From assembly GCA_963772825.1 (NCBI GenBank), contig CAVYYX010000013.1, positions 62,001-126,000 on the forward strand: 64,000 nt of DNA, in the 5' to 3' direction. Under the pieces are notes generated by a model that did not search any database, was not told the origin of the DNA, and saw only the letters and a list, made by a program, of their open reading frames with translations. Both the position numbers and the translations under genes were made by a program. This document shows, piece by piece, positions 48,395 to 56,482 of this stretch. This stretch comes from Desertimonas sp963772825 (GTDB lineage Bacteria; Actinomycetota; Acidimicrobiia; Acidimicrobiales; Ilumatobacteraceae). Numbering within the stretch: the first letter of the stretch is position 1; every line of letters begins with the position of its first letter.

Positions 48395-49308
48395 TCGAGA
48401 GTCCCGGACGCGAGGAGATCGAAGAGCACGGCCATCCGCACGGCGACACCGTTGCTCACCTGCTTGGTGATCACCGCGCCGGGAAGCTCGGCGGGATCGA
48501 CCGCGATCTCGATGCCCCGGTTCATCGGTCCGGGGTGCATGACGAGAGCGCTCTTGGGTAGACGAGCGGCGCGGGCCGGGGTCAGCCCGAAGCGGGCGCT
48601 GTACTCGCGGATGCTCGGGACGACGGCGTCGGCGATGCGCTCCCGTTGCATGCGCAGCAGGTAGAGCACGTCCACGTCGCCGATCACGCTGTCGAGGTCG
48701 TCGCTCGCCGCGGCCAGCGGTGCTGGAGGTAGCAGGGTGAGCGGGGCGACGAGGGTGACGTCGGCACCGAGCATCGAGAAGATCTCGATGTTGCTGCGCG
48801 CCACGCGGGAGTGGCGGATGTCGCCGACGATCGCGACGCGCAGACCGTCGAGCCCGCCGGTTCGGGCGAGCGCGCTGCGCACGGTGTAGGCGTCGAGCAG
48901 CGCCTGGGTCGGATGGGCGTGCCAGCCGTCGCCGCCGTTGACGATGCTGGCGGTCGTCCAGCGCTCCACCTGCCACGGTACGCCGCTCGACTTGTGGCGG
49001 ATCACGAAGGCGTCGACGCCCATCGCCGCCACCGTCTCGATCGTGTCACGGAGGCTCTCGCCCTTGTTGACGCTCGACGATCCGGCGGTGAACGTCATCA
49101 CGTCGGCGGACAGTCGCTTGGCCGCCGTCTCGAACGACAGCCGGGTTCGCGTCGAGTCCTCGAAGAACATGTTGCAGACGGTGCGTCCGCGCAGCGCCGG
49201 AACCTTCGGGTTGGGCCGGGCGTTGACATCGACCATGTGGTCGGTGAGGTCGAGGAGCCGATGTACCGCCTCGACCCCGATCTCGCCGATCGACCGTAGG
49301 TGCTTCAT
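48391..49308 (-). CDS. pyrB: Aspartate carbamoyltransferase catalytic chain
   Basis: Condenses aspartate with carbamoyl phosphate. In 305 residues: carbamoyl-phosphate site STRTR in FFEDSTRTRLSFE (near 50), HPTQALLD near 130, and HPGPMNRG near 265 (the ATCase form of the substrate loop). No pyrI follows, as usual in actinobacteria. Its ATG is 3 nt downstream of a family A repeat; the stop overlaps pyrC by GTGA. Confidence 0.96.
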   Translation of the reverse strand: MKHLRSIGEIGVEAVHRLLDLTDHMVDVNARPNPKVPALRGRTVCNMFFEDSTRTRLSFETAAKRLSADVMTFTAGSSSVNKGESLRDTIETVAAMGVDAFVIRHKSSGVPWQVERWTTASIVNGGDGWHAHPTQALLDAYTVRSALARTGGLDGLRVAIVGDIRHSRVARSNIEIFSMLGADVTLVAPLTLLPPAPLAAASDDLDSVIGDVDVLYLLRMQRERIADAVVPSIREYSARFGLTPARAARLPKSALVMHPGPMNRGIEIAVDPAELPGAVITKQVSNGVAVRMAVLFDLLASGTLE

Positions 49309-49310
49309 CT

Positions 49311-49375
49311 CTGCGTTCCCCGGCCACGCAGGCCGCTTGTAGCCGCTCCTCGGCTAGCGCCTCGTCGCTCGCATC
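49311..49375 (-). repeat. Family A repeat before pyrB
   Basis: Full-length copy filling the pyrR-pyrB gap: GCGAGCGACGAGGCGCTAG block, AGCGGC, then CGGCC-TGCGT-GGCCG-GGGAACGCA, with ATG three bases later. Confidence 0.85.
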
Positions 49376-49381
49376 GGTGGA

Positions 49382-49897
49382 TCACTTCAACAGAACTCCG
49401 TCGCAATTTGCCACGACTTCCTCCTCGAGGCTCGTCGGCAGGTTCTTGCCGACGTAGTCGGGCCGGATCGGGAGCTCGCGGTGGCCGCGGTCGACGAGCA
49501 CGGCGAGCTGCACGGCGCGGGGGCGCCCGTAGTCGCTGAGCGCGTCGAGGGCGGCACGCACGGTGCGTCCGGTGAACAGCACGTCGTCGACGAGGACCAC
49601 CGTCGCGGCGTCGATCGGCACCGGCAACTCGTTGCGGGCGGCCGGCGACGTCGGTCGCATCCCGATGTCGTCGCGGTAGAAGGTGACGTCGATCGAACCG
49701 ACCGGAACGGCGTGCTCGAAGCGCTCCAACTCGGCGGCCAAGGATTCGGCGACCCACGTCCCGCCGCGCTGCAGGCCGATCAGCACGACGCCGTCGAGGC
49801 CGTGATTGCGCTCGGAGATCTCGTGAGCGATGCGGGTCAGCGCTCGGCGCACATCGTCGGCGCCAAGGACCTGCTTGCCCGCTGGCACGTCGTTCAT
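49382..49897 (-). CDS. pyrR: Bifunctional pyr regulator / uracil phosphoribosyltransferase PyrR
   Basis: RNA-binding attenuator of pyr genes with UPRTase activity. In 171 residues: RALTRIAHEISERNHG, PVGSIDVTFYRDDI, the PRPP loop TVVLVDDVLFTGRTVRAALD, and DRGHRELPIRPDYVGKN. ATG 49897 has GGGAGG 7 nt upstream; GTG 49921 is less likely. First gene of pyrR-B-C-carA-carB-pyrD. Confidence 0.94.
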   Translation of the reverse strand: MNDVPAGKQVLGADDVRRALTRIAHEISERNHGLDGVVLIGLQRGGTWVAESLAAELERFEHAVPVGSIDVTFYRDDIGMRPTSPAARNELPVPIDAATVVLVDDVLFTGRTVRAALDALSDYGRPRAVQLAVLVDRGHRELPIRPDYVGKNLPTSLEEEVVANCDGVLLK

Positions 49898-49959
49898 CGA
49901 ATCCTCCCGTACGGGCCTCACGGGACCCGCTTGACGGTCGTCGGTTCGCCAGCACTCTA
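49898..49959 (-). promoter_or_regulatory. pyr operon leader with RBS-covering hairpin
   Basis: Minus-strand -10 TAGAGT (49954-49959) gives a leader of about 50 nt. In it TCCCGT (49920-49925 side) pairs with ACGGGA (49905-49910 side), which covers part of the GGGAGG ribosome-binding site. The loop holds GAGGC. This layout matches PyrR-controlled translational attenuation described in mycobacteria. Confidence 0.6.
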
Positions 49960-49983
49960 ACCCAGCTCGCCGGGTTTGCCCGG

Positions 49984-49989
49984 TACAGT
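49984..49989 (+). promoter_or_regulatory. -10 box of the first DUF2079 gene
   Basis: TACAGT, 9 nt before ATG 49999; slightly longer spacing than at other genes. Confidence 0.4.
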
Positions 49990-49998
49990 CGGCCGGGC

Positions 49999-51642
49999 AT
50001 GGCGGAGACCGCAGCGCGACCGGACACCGCCTCCAGCGTCACCGCTGAGTCGGATCAGCTCGACCAGCTGATCGCCGACGAGGAAGCCCCGATCGACACG
50101 CCGGAGGACGAGGCGACCCCCGTTACCCCGGCGAGGACGCCGGCAGACCGTCTGCGCGGAGTCGTCGATCGTGTTCGGGCCGAGCCGGCGGTCGTCGTCC
50201 TCGCCCTCGCCATCATCGTGTGGTTCGTCGTCTTCGGCCGGCTGATCTGGCAACGCCACGATCGCTTCGCCACGTTCGACTTCGACATGGGTCACCACGA
50301 CCAGGCGATCTGGCTGCTCTCCAACGGCAAGGGGTTCATCACCGTCAGCGGCATGCCCGTGCTCGGGCACCACTTCACGCTGGCGTACTTCGCGGTCGCC
50401 CCGCTGTACTGGCTCGGTGGCGGCCCGCAGCTGCTCAACCTGCTGCAGACGGCCGCCCTCGCCCTCTCAGCCGTTCCGCTGTTCCTCTACGCCCGCGATC
50501 GACTGGGCAACGAGTGGCTGGCGCTGACGTTCGGCATCGCCTGGCTGCTCAACCCGACGGTGCAATGGCTGTGCTGGGAGGCCTGGCACCCAGAGACGAT
50601 GGCGATCCCGTTCCTCCTGATGACCTGGTTGATGGCGACACGCCGACGCCACGTGTGGTACTGGGTCTTCCTCATCGCCGCCCTCACGTGGAAAGAGGAC
50701 ATCGCCCTGGCCGTGATCGGCATGGGGATCGTCCTGCTCGTGCGCAAACAACGGCGCCTCGGCGTGATGACGATCGCCGTCGGGGCTGCCTGGTTCCTCT
50801 TCGCCTACGGCATCGCCATGCCGGCGTTCAATGGGGGGACGAACCACGCCGGGATCTTCTACGGCGAGCTGGGTGACTCTCCGGCCGAGCTGATCAAGAC
50901 GACGTTCACCAACCCGACGATGGTCCTCGATCGGCTCGACAACAACGACGCCCTCGGCTACGCCCGAGATCTGCTCGCCCCGTGGGGTTTCACGTCCCTG
51001 CTCGCCCCGCTGCTGCTGGTGCCGGCAGTCCCCCAGTTCTTCGCCAACATCCTGACCAACCTCAACTTCTTCTGGAGCATCCAGTTCCACTACGCGGCGA
51101 TCATCGTCACGTTCGTCGCCCTCGCCAGCGTCGACGGGGTCGCTCGACTGCGGTCCCTGCCGTGGCGCCGCTGCGCCGTCGGGCTCGTCGCTGCTTCGGC
51201 GTTGGCGACGTCGGTGGCCTGGGGCATGTCGCCGATCAGCACGCAGTACCGCAACGGGTACTGGCCGCTGGCCGGCAACGCTCGCCAGTCGGAGTTGGAG
51301 GCGGCGGTCGACGCCGTGCCGTCCGATGCGGCCGTTTCGGCGACGTACAACATCGTCCCGCACCTCAGCCACCGGGAGCAGATCTACACGTTCCCCAATC
51401 CGTGGTATCCGCTCAACTGGGGAGTCGCTGGCGCAGCCCCGCACGACCCGGACCACGACCACGTCCCCGCCGAGATCGACTGGATCGTGGTCGACCGGAC
51501 GACCCACGTTCCCGACGGTCGTGAAGAGGTGCTGATCGACGAGCTACTCGCCAGCGGCGAGTTCGAGGTCGTGTCCGACGAGGCGGGGATCCTCGTCGCC
51601 GAGCGAGCGCAGCCACCGGCCGGCGAATCCGAGGAGAGCTGA
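49999..51642 (+). CDS. DUF2079 multi-spanning membrane protein
   Basis: A 547-residue protein. The first 55 residues are acidic and cytosolic; then about ten hydrophobic helices, starting with VVVLALAIIVWFVVFGRLIW. Diagnostic DUF2079 elements: FDFDMGHHDQAIWLLSNG, GHHFTLAYFAVAPLYWLGGG, and WHPETMAIPFLLMTW. The C-terminal soluble part begins VPSDAAVSATYNIVPHLSHRE and includes IDWIVVDRTTH. The family is thought to be GT-C glycosyltransferase-like, using a lipid-linked sugar, but this is not proven. It is convergent with a paralogue 3 bp away. Confidence 0.88.
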   Translation: MAETAARPDTASSVTAESDQLDQLIADEEAPIDTPEDEATPVTPARTPADRLRGVVDRVRAEPAVVVLALAIIVWFVVFGRLIWQRHDRFATFDFDMGHHDQAIWLLSNGKGFITVSGMPVLGHHFTLAYFAVAPLYWLGGGPQLLNLLQTAALALSAVPLFLYARDRLGNEWLALTFGIAWLLNPTVQWLCWEAWHPETMAIPFLLMTWLMATRRRHVWYWVFLIAALTWKEDIALAVIGMGIVLLVRKQRRLGVMTIAVGAAWFLFAYGIAMPAFNGGTNHAGIFYGELGDSPAELIKTTFTNPTMVLDRLDNNDALGYARDLLAPWGFTSLLAPLLLVPAVPQFFANILTNLNFFWSIQFHYAAIIVTFVALASVDGVARLRSLPWRRCAVGLVAASALATSVAWGMSPISTQYRNGYWPLAGNARQSELEAAVDAVPSDAAVSATYNIVPHLSHREQIYTFPNPWYPLNWGVAGAAPHDPDHDHVPAEIDWIVVDRTTHVPDGREEVLIDELLASGEFEVVSDEAGILVAERAQPPAGESEES

Positions 51643-51645
51643 CCG

Positions 51646-53376
51646 CTAGGCAACCGGGGCGAGCGGGTTGGTTCCCGGGCAGTTCGGGGGCAGTGGCACG
51701 CCGTCGGGACCTGGTTTCACCCTTCGGGCAACGATCACGTTGTCCTCTTCGAAGATCACCTCGAACTCGCCGTCCTCGGCGATCAGCGAGTCGATGAACG
51801 GCCCCTCCTCCGGGTACAGCGCCCCGTCACCCTGGTAGTAGTTGAGGTCGAGGGCGAGGTAGTCGATCTCGGACGGGCTGGGGAGCATCCCGCAGTCCGT
51901 GCCGCTCTGGCCCCAGTACGCCGGCCAGAACGGATTGGGCCAGTCGTACGACGCTCGACGCCGAGAGAGGTGCGGTCCGATGTTGAACGATGACGACACG
52001 GCGGCGTCGTCGGGGACCACCGCCACGGCGTCGCGCAGCGCCTCGGCGTGGGCGTCGTCACGCCGCCAGACGCCGTAGGCGTTGCCGATCGGCGACGGTG
52101 ACCACGCCACGTTGGTGACGTACACACAGGCCAGCAGCCAGAGGGCCAGGAACACCCGCGCCCGAGCGAACTTCCACAGCCAGCGGGCCCCCTCGATCGA
52201 GGCGATGAGGATCGGGGCGATCATGATCGAGGTGTACTGGTAGCGGATCTGTCGGGCGAACGGCGACGACCCGATGATGCTCGCCAGCATCGTGGGCGCC
52301 GCCATCAGCAGGTGCACGGGCGAAAGCACCGCAAACCCGCCGAGGGGAAGGGTGAGGTCGCGGTAGAAGCGGATGCGGTCGGGCTGTGTGGCGTCGCTCA
52401 CCAGCCGATCGGGGTGCCGCAGGATCGTCTCGACGATCCCGAAGAAGGTGCCCCCGTAGTGGGCGAAGAACCAGCTCATGTAGAACGGCGGCTCGCCGTT
52501 GTTGAAGTGCGGGATGACGATCTGGGTGGCGATGACGTACCAGGCGAAACCGACAGCGACCGTCATCGCCGCCGTGCGGAGGTCGGCCCGGCGGGTCGCG
52601 CTGCGCCGGTCGGTGAGCAGTAGGACGACGCCCATCATCATCACCGCGAGAGCCGCGTCCTCGCGCATGATCAGGACGGTCCCGACGGCGATCCAGAACC
52701 AGGCGAGCCAGCGGCGCAAATAGAAGTACCAGGCGAACAGGAACGGGGTGATGACCAACGCCTCGGGATGGAAGTTGACCCAGGCGACCCATTGCGCCGG
52801 GGCGTAGAGCAGGTAGGCGACGGCGAACATCAAGCCCAATGCCGGCTTGCCGAAGCGATGCTTGGCGATCAGGTACACCGGCAGGGCGCCGATGGCGATC
52901 GACACATTCTGCACGATGTACAGGAACTCCGGCCCGGCGCCGAGGCGGTAGAACGGCGCAAGCAGGTACGCCACGAGGTTGACATGGTGCCCCCACACGT
53001 CGAGGCCGCGGACCGTCATGAACGTCGAGCCGCCCTGCGACACGAGCCACATCGCCTGGTCGTAGATCGCCATGTCGTACGCCCACGTGCCGAAGTTGCG
53101 GTGGTTGCGCACGCCCAGTACGGAGAAGACCGTCGCCCAGATGACGATCCCGATGATCGTCACGACGAGGCAGATCGGCGCCGAGTGCGTCCGGACCAAA
53201 CCGACCAACTCGCGTCCGAGGTCGACGGTCTCGGAGGCGAACTGGCGGGCCGGGCGTCGTCGCGGCTTCGCCAACCCCCGCTCGACCGCCACCACCGTTT
53301 GTGTCAGCTCGCCGACCGGTTGTGAGTCACCCGGCTGACGCAAACCGTCGGCGAGGTCGGCGCGCTGGTCGCTCAA
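51646..53376 (-). CDS. DUF2079 multi-spanning membrane protein, paralogue
   Basis: A 576-residue paralogue of the adjacent convergent gene, with the same signposts: TWAYDMAIYDQAMWLVSQGG, WGHHVNLVAYLLAPFYRLGAG, WVNFHPEALVITPFLFAWYF, and a C-terminal VPDDAAVSSSFNIGPHLSRR and DYLALDLNYY. The putative active-site Asp (YDMAIYD) and His (GHHVN) are conserved between the two copies. The start is TTG 53376 overlapping the nusB stop (TTGA). The two genes end 3 bp apart, tail to tail, so they are an inverted pair rather than a tandem duplication. Confidence 0.86.
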   Translation of the reverse strand: MSDQRADLADGLRQPGDSQPVGELTQTVVAVERGLAKPRRRPARQFASETVDLGRELVGLVRTHSAPICLVVTIIGIVIWATVFSVLGVRNHRNFGTWAYDMAIYDQAMWLVSQGGSTFMTVRGLDVWGHHVNLVAYLLAPFYRLGAGPEFLYIVQNVSIAIGALPVYLIAKHRFGKPALGLMFAVAYLLYAPAQWVAWVNFHPEALVITPFLFAWYFYLRRWLAWFWIAVGTVLIMREDAALAVMMMGVVLLLTDRRSATRRADLRTAAMTVAVGFAWYVIATQIVIPHFNNGEPPFYMSWFFAHYGGTFFGIVETILRHPDRLVSDATQPDRIRFYRDLTLPLGGFAVLSPVHLLMAAPTMLASIIGSSPFARQIRYQYTSIMIAPILIASIEGARWLWKFARARVFLALWLLACVYVTNVAWSPSPIGNAYGVWRRDDAHAEALRDAVAVVPDDAAVSSSFNIGPHLSRRRASYDWPNPFWPAYWGQSGTDCGMLPSPSEIDYLALDLNYYQGDGALYPEEGPFIDSLIAEDGEFEVIFEEDNVIVARRVKPGPDGVPLPPNCPGTNPLAPVA

Positions 53377-53798
53377 CCGTCGGCGGTCCCCGCGCTCTCC
53401 TGGCGCAGCTCTGGCGCCAGCGCCGCCAGCACACCGTTGACGAAGCGGCCGCTGTTGTCGGTGGAGAACCGCTTGGCGAGGACGACCGCCTCGTCGATGA
53501 CGACGGCAACCGGTACGTCCGGCCGCTCGGCGAGCTCGAAGGCGCCGAGCCGCAGGACGTTGAGGTCGAGCACGGGCATCCGCTCGAGGCTCCAGCCTTG
53601 AGCCTTGGCGTCGATCGCCGCGTCCAGCCGGTCGCGGTGCTCGGCGACTCCGGTGACGAGCAGCGCGGTCAGCTCGTCGGGGGCGACGACGTGGGCGGCG
53701 AGCACCGCTGCCGGTTCGATGCCCTTCACCGACGCTTCGTAGAGGGCGTACAGCGCCCGCTCACGGGCGTCCGAACGGCGATCGGCGCGCTCGTTCAT
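53373..53798 (-). CDS. nusB: Transcription antitermination factor NusB
   Basis: All-helical protein that with NusE binds boxA RNA of rRNA operons. In 141 residues: RERALYALYEAS, MPVLDLNVLRLGAFEL, and VVIDEAVVLAKRFSTDNSGRFVNGVLAAL. ATG overlaps the efp stop (TGATG). Candidate boxA elements are in the rrn operon of this window. Confidence 0.95.
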   Translation of the reverse strand: MNERADRRSDARERALYALYEASVKGIEPAAVLAAHVVAPDELTALLVTGVAEHRDRLDAAIDAKAQGWSLERMPVLDLNVLRLGAFELAERPDVPVAVVIDEAVVLAKRFSTDNSGRFVNGVLAALAPELRQESAGTADG

Positions 53799-54361
53799 CA
53801 GACCCGCGTGATGTACTCGCCGGACCTCGTGTCGACGCGCACCTTGTCGCCGACGTTGACGAACAGCGGCACCTGCACCGTCTTGCCGGTCTCCAGCTCG
53901 GCGGACTTGCGCGCTCCCGACACCCGATCGCCCTGCACGCCCGGCTCTGTGACGGCGACGGACAGCTCGACCGAAGCGGGGATCTCGACACCGATGATGT
54001 CGCCGTCGTGCTGGGCGATCTGGGCCACGGCACCCTCGACGAGGTACGAGGCGGCGTCGCCGAGCTGGGTCGGACGGACGTGCAGTTGGTCGTAGGTCGA
54101 CGTGTTCATGAACACGTAATCGTCACCGTCGCGATACAGGAACTGCATGTCTTGGCGGTCGACGATCGCTTGCTCGACTCGGATGCCGGCGTTGAACGTG
54201 CGCTCGAGGACGGAACCGGTACGCACGTTGCGCAGTTTCGTGCGCACGAAGGCGCCACCCTTGCCGGGCTTCACGTGCTGGAACTCGACGACTTGGTAGA
54301 GGCCGTTGTCGAGGTTCAGCGTGATGCCGTTCTTCAGGTCGTTTGTGGTGATCGCGGGCAC
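53798..54361 (-). CDS. efp: Elongation factor P
   Basis: Rescues ribosomes stalled on polyproline. In 187 residues: three OB-like domains, the tip lysine K34 in KPGKGGAF, RTKLRNVRTGSV, and a C-terminal DTRSGEYITRV. GTG 54361 lies within the last 28 bases of pepQ. Standard pepQ-efp-nusB order. Confidence 0.96.
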   Translation of the reverse strand: MPAITTNDLKNGITLNLDNGLYQVVEFQHVKPGKGGAFVRTKLRNVRTGSVLERTFNAGIRVEQAIVDRQDMQFLYRDGDDYVFMNTSTYDQLHVRPTQLGDAASYLVEGAVAQIAQHDGDIIGVEIPASVELSVAVTEPGVQGDRVSGARKSAELETGKTVQVPLFVNVGDKVRVDTRSGEYITRV

Positions 54362-55440
54362 GGCGAGTCTTTCGGAAGTTTGGTGAGCGTGGCACCGCCA
54401 GCGGCGGTGACGGAGACGAGGTCCTCGATGCGGACGCCGCCGAAGCCGTCACGATAGAGGCCAGGCTCGACGGTCACCACGTCCCCCTCGACGAGCACGG
54501 CCGTCGAGGTGGCGGCGGCGAACGGCTCCTCGTGGATGTCGAGGCCGACACCGTGGCCGGTGCCGTGGATGAACAGGTCGTCGTAGCCGGCCTCACGGAA
54601 CACGGCTCGGCACGCCTCGTCGACGTCGGCGGTCGGGACCCCAGGGTGGAGGGCGGCGAGCCCGGCGAGCTGGGCCTGGAGGACGAGCTCGTAGATCTCC
54701 TGCTGCTCGGCGCTCACCTCGCCGATGACGAACGTGCGCGTCATGTCGGAGTGGTAGCCGTCGACGAGCGCCCCGACGTCGATGATCACCGTGTCGTCGG
54801 CGACGATCGTGCGTCGTGACGTTTGGTGGTGGGGTCGGGCGGCGAGCTGCGGCCCGCTGGCCACGATCGTGTCGTAACTCGGACCGTCAGCCCCGTTGCG
54901 GCGCATGCGGTACTCCAGCTCGTCGCGCACGTCGGCTTCGGTCGGCCGCTCGGACAGCATCGGCACGACGGCGGCCAGCGTGTCGTCGGCGATCTGCGCG
55001 GCGCGAGCCATGCGCGCCAGCTCGCCGGCGTCCTTCGTGCGACGGAGCTGTTCGACGACGCCGCCCGCTGGCTGGAGGTCGAGGCGCTCGGCCAATGCGG
55101 TCCACGACGCGTGGCTGAGATGCTCGGCCTCGGCGACCACCGGCTGACCATCAGCGGCTGCGACCACGGCGTCGACCAGCTCTGGGCGCTTCAAGCGCAC
55201 CTCGAGCTCTGCGTCGAGGCCGCCGGCGGCGAGATCGGCAGCTGCACGGTCGCGGTAACGCCCGTCCGTGACGAGCACGAACCGCTCCGGACCGATCACG
55301 ATCCATCCGAGCGAGCCGCCGAACCCGGTGAGCCACCGGATGTTCGTGCTGTGCGAGAGAACCATCGTCCGACCGTCGAGGGCCGCACGCACGGCGGCGA
55401 CGCGAGCGACGAGGTCGGACGAAGGGAGTTCGGGCTGCAC
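54334..55440 (-). CDS. pepQ: Xaa-Pro aminopeptidase/dipeptidase (M24)
   Basis: A 368-residue pita-bread metallopeptidase acting on Xaa-Pro bonds; the partner order with efp is common. The metal ligands are visible in VIIDVGALVDGYHSDMTRTF (two Asp), GTGHGVGLDIHEEP (His), VTVEPGLY (Glu) and GVRIEDLV (Glu). The N-terminal creatinase-like domain includes MVLSHSTNIRWLTGFGGS. GTG 55440 has TACGGT 6 nt upstream. PepP versus PepQ cannot be settled from sequence alone. Confidence 0.88.
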   Translation of the reverse strand: MQPELPSSDLVARVAAVRAALDGRTMVLSHSTNIRWLTGFGGSLGWIVIGPERFVLVTDGRYRDRAAADLAAGGLDAELEVRLKRPELVDAVVAAADGQPVVAEAEHLSHASWTALAERLDLQPAGGVVEQLRRTKDAGELARMARAAQIADDTLAAVVPMLSERPTEADVRDELEYRMRRNGADGPSYDTIVASGPQLAARPHHQTSRRTIVADDTVIIDVGALVDGYHSDMTRTFVIGEVSAEQQEIYELVLQAQLAGLAALHPGVPTADVDEACRAVFREAGYDDLFIHGTGHGVGLDIHEEPFAAATSTAVLVEGDVVTVEPGLYRDGFGGVRIEDLVSVTAAGGATLTKLPKDSPCPRSPQTT

Positions 55441-55446
55441 GCGCCC

Positions 55447-55452
55447 ACCGTA
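55447..55452 (-). promoter_or_regulatory. -10 box of pepQ-efp-nusB
   Basis: TACGGT on the minus strand, 6 nt before GTG 55440. Confidence 0.5.
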
Positions 55453-55462
55453 CCGAGTCGGC

Positions 55463-56482
55463 TCAGCGCAGCGCCGCCAGCGCGGCGCTCGCGGCGTCGG
55501 CGGCCACCGGCGCAACGACTTCCACACCGCGTGGGCCGTCGAGCACGAACGTCAAGCCGTCACGGGCCTTCTTGTCGCGCCCCATCAAGGTGAGCAGCTG
55601 CTCGGAGTCGATCCCCGCCGGGATCCCTGTGGGCAAGTCATACGTTCCCCCAACGACGGCGCGGTGGACGGCCACTCGGTCCGCATCGATGCGCCCGAGT
55701 GTGGCTGCCAGCTCGGCGGCGTAGACGAGGCCGATGCCCACGGCCTCGCCGTGGGTCAACGAGTGGCCCGTGGCGATCTCCAAGGCGTGGGCGAGCGTGT
55801 GCCCGTAGTTGAGCAGCGCCCGTCGGCCGTCCTCGCGTTCGTCGGCGGCGACGAACGCCGCCTTGATCTCGACGCAGCGGGCCACCCGCTCGTCGAGCGG
55901 CAAGCCGTCGAGGTCATCGCCCGTGAGGAAGTGGTACTTGGCCATCTCGCCGTCCCCGGAGCGTCGCTCGCGGGGCGGCAGCGTTGCCAGCGCCTCGGTG
56001 TCGCAGATCACCCCGCACGGTTGCCAGAACGCCCCGACGAGGTTCTTGCCCTCGGGCAGGTTGACGGCGGTCTTGCCGCCGACGGCGGCATCGACCATCG
56101 CCAGCAACGACGTGGCCACGTTGACCACCGCCACGCCGCGGTGCCACACGGCAGCGGCGAATCCGGCGACGTCGGTGACCATTCCCCCGCCGACGGCCAC
56201 GACGACGTCGTCGCGAGTCAAGCCGATGCCGGCGAACGCTCGGGTGACGTGCTCGACGGTGACCAGCGACTTGCTCTCCTCACCGGTGCCGATGTCGATG
56301 CGCACGATCGTGCGCTCGCCGAGCAGCGCCTTGACGGAGTCGGCGAACGGGATCCCCGCCTGACTCACCACAGCGATCCGCTTGGCCCGTGGCGGGAGCA
56401 GCTCGGGCAGCCGGTCGACTGCCCCGGCGCCGACGTGAACGTCATAGCGCCGGTCACCCAGCGCCACCGTGACGGTCCTCAC
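55463..56482 (-). CDS. aroB: 3-dehydroquinate synthase
   Basis: Second shikimate-pathway enzyme; NAD and Zn dependent. In 339 residues: VGAGAVDRLPELL, GEESKSLVTVEHV, VAVGGGMVTDVAGFAAAVWHRG (NAD site), TSLLAMVDAAVGGKTAVNLPEGKN, and HGEAVGIGL with zinc-ligand His. GTG 56482 would overlap the repaired aroC stop as GTGA. As read, the frame is open to aroC, giving a false 725-aa fusion. Confidence 0.93.
   Translation of the reverse strand: MRTVTVALGDRRYDVHVGAGAVDRLPELLPPRAKRIAVVSQAGIPFADSVKALLGERTIVRIDIGTGEESKSLVTVEHVTRAFAGIGLTRDDVVVAVGGGMVTDVAGFAAAVWHRGVAVVNVATSLLAMVDAAVGGKTAVNLPEGKNLVGAFWQPCGVICDTEALATLPPRERRSGDGEMAKYHFLTGDDLDGLPLDERVARCVEIKAAFVAADEREDGRRALLNYGHTLAHALEIATGHSLTHGEAVGIGLVYAAELAATLGRIDADRVAVHRAVVGGTYDLPTGIPAGIDSEQLLTLMGRDKKARDGLTFVLDGPRGVEVVAPVAADAASAALAALR

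Noticed and set aside
19562..49375. CRISPR array made of the family A repeats
   Set aside because: Copies are kilobases apart, each at a gene start, without regular spacers or cas genes.
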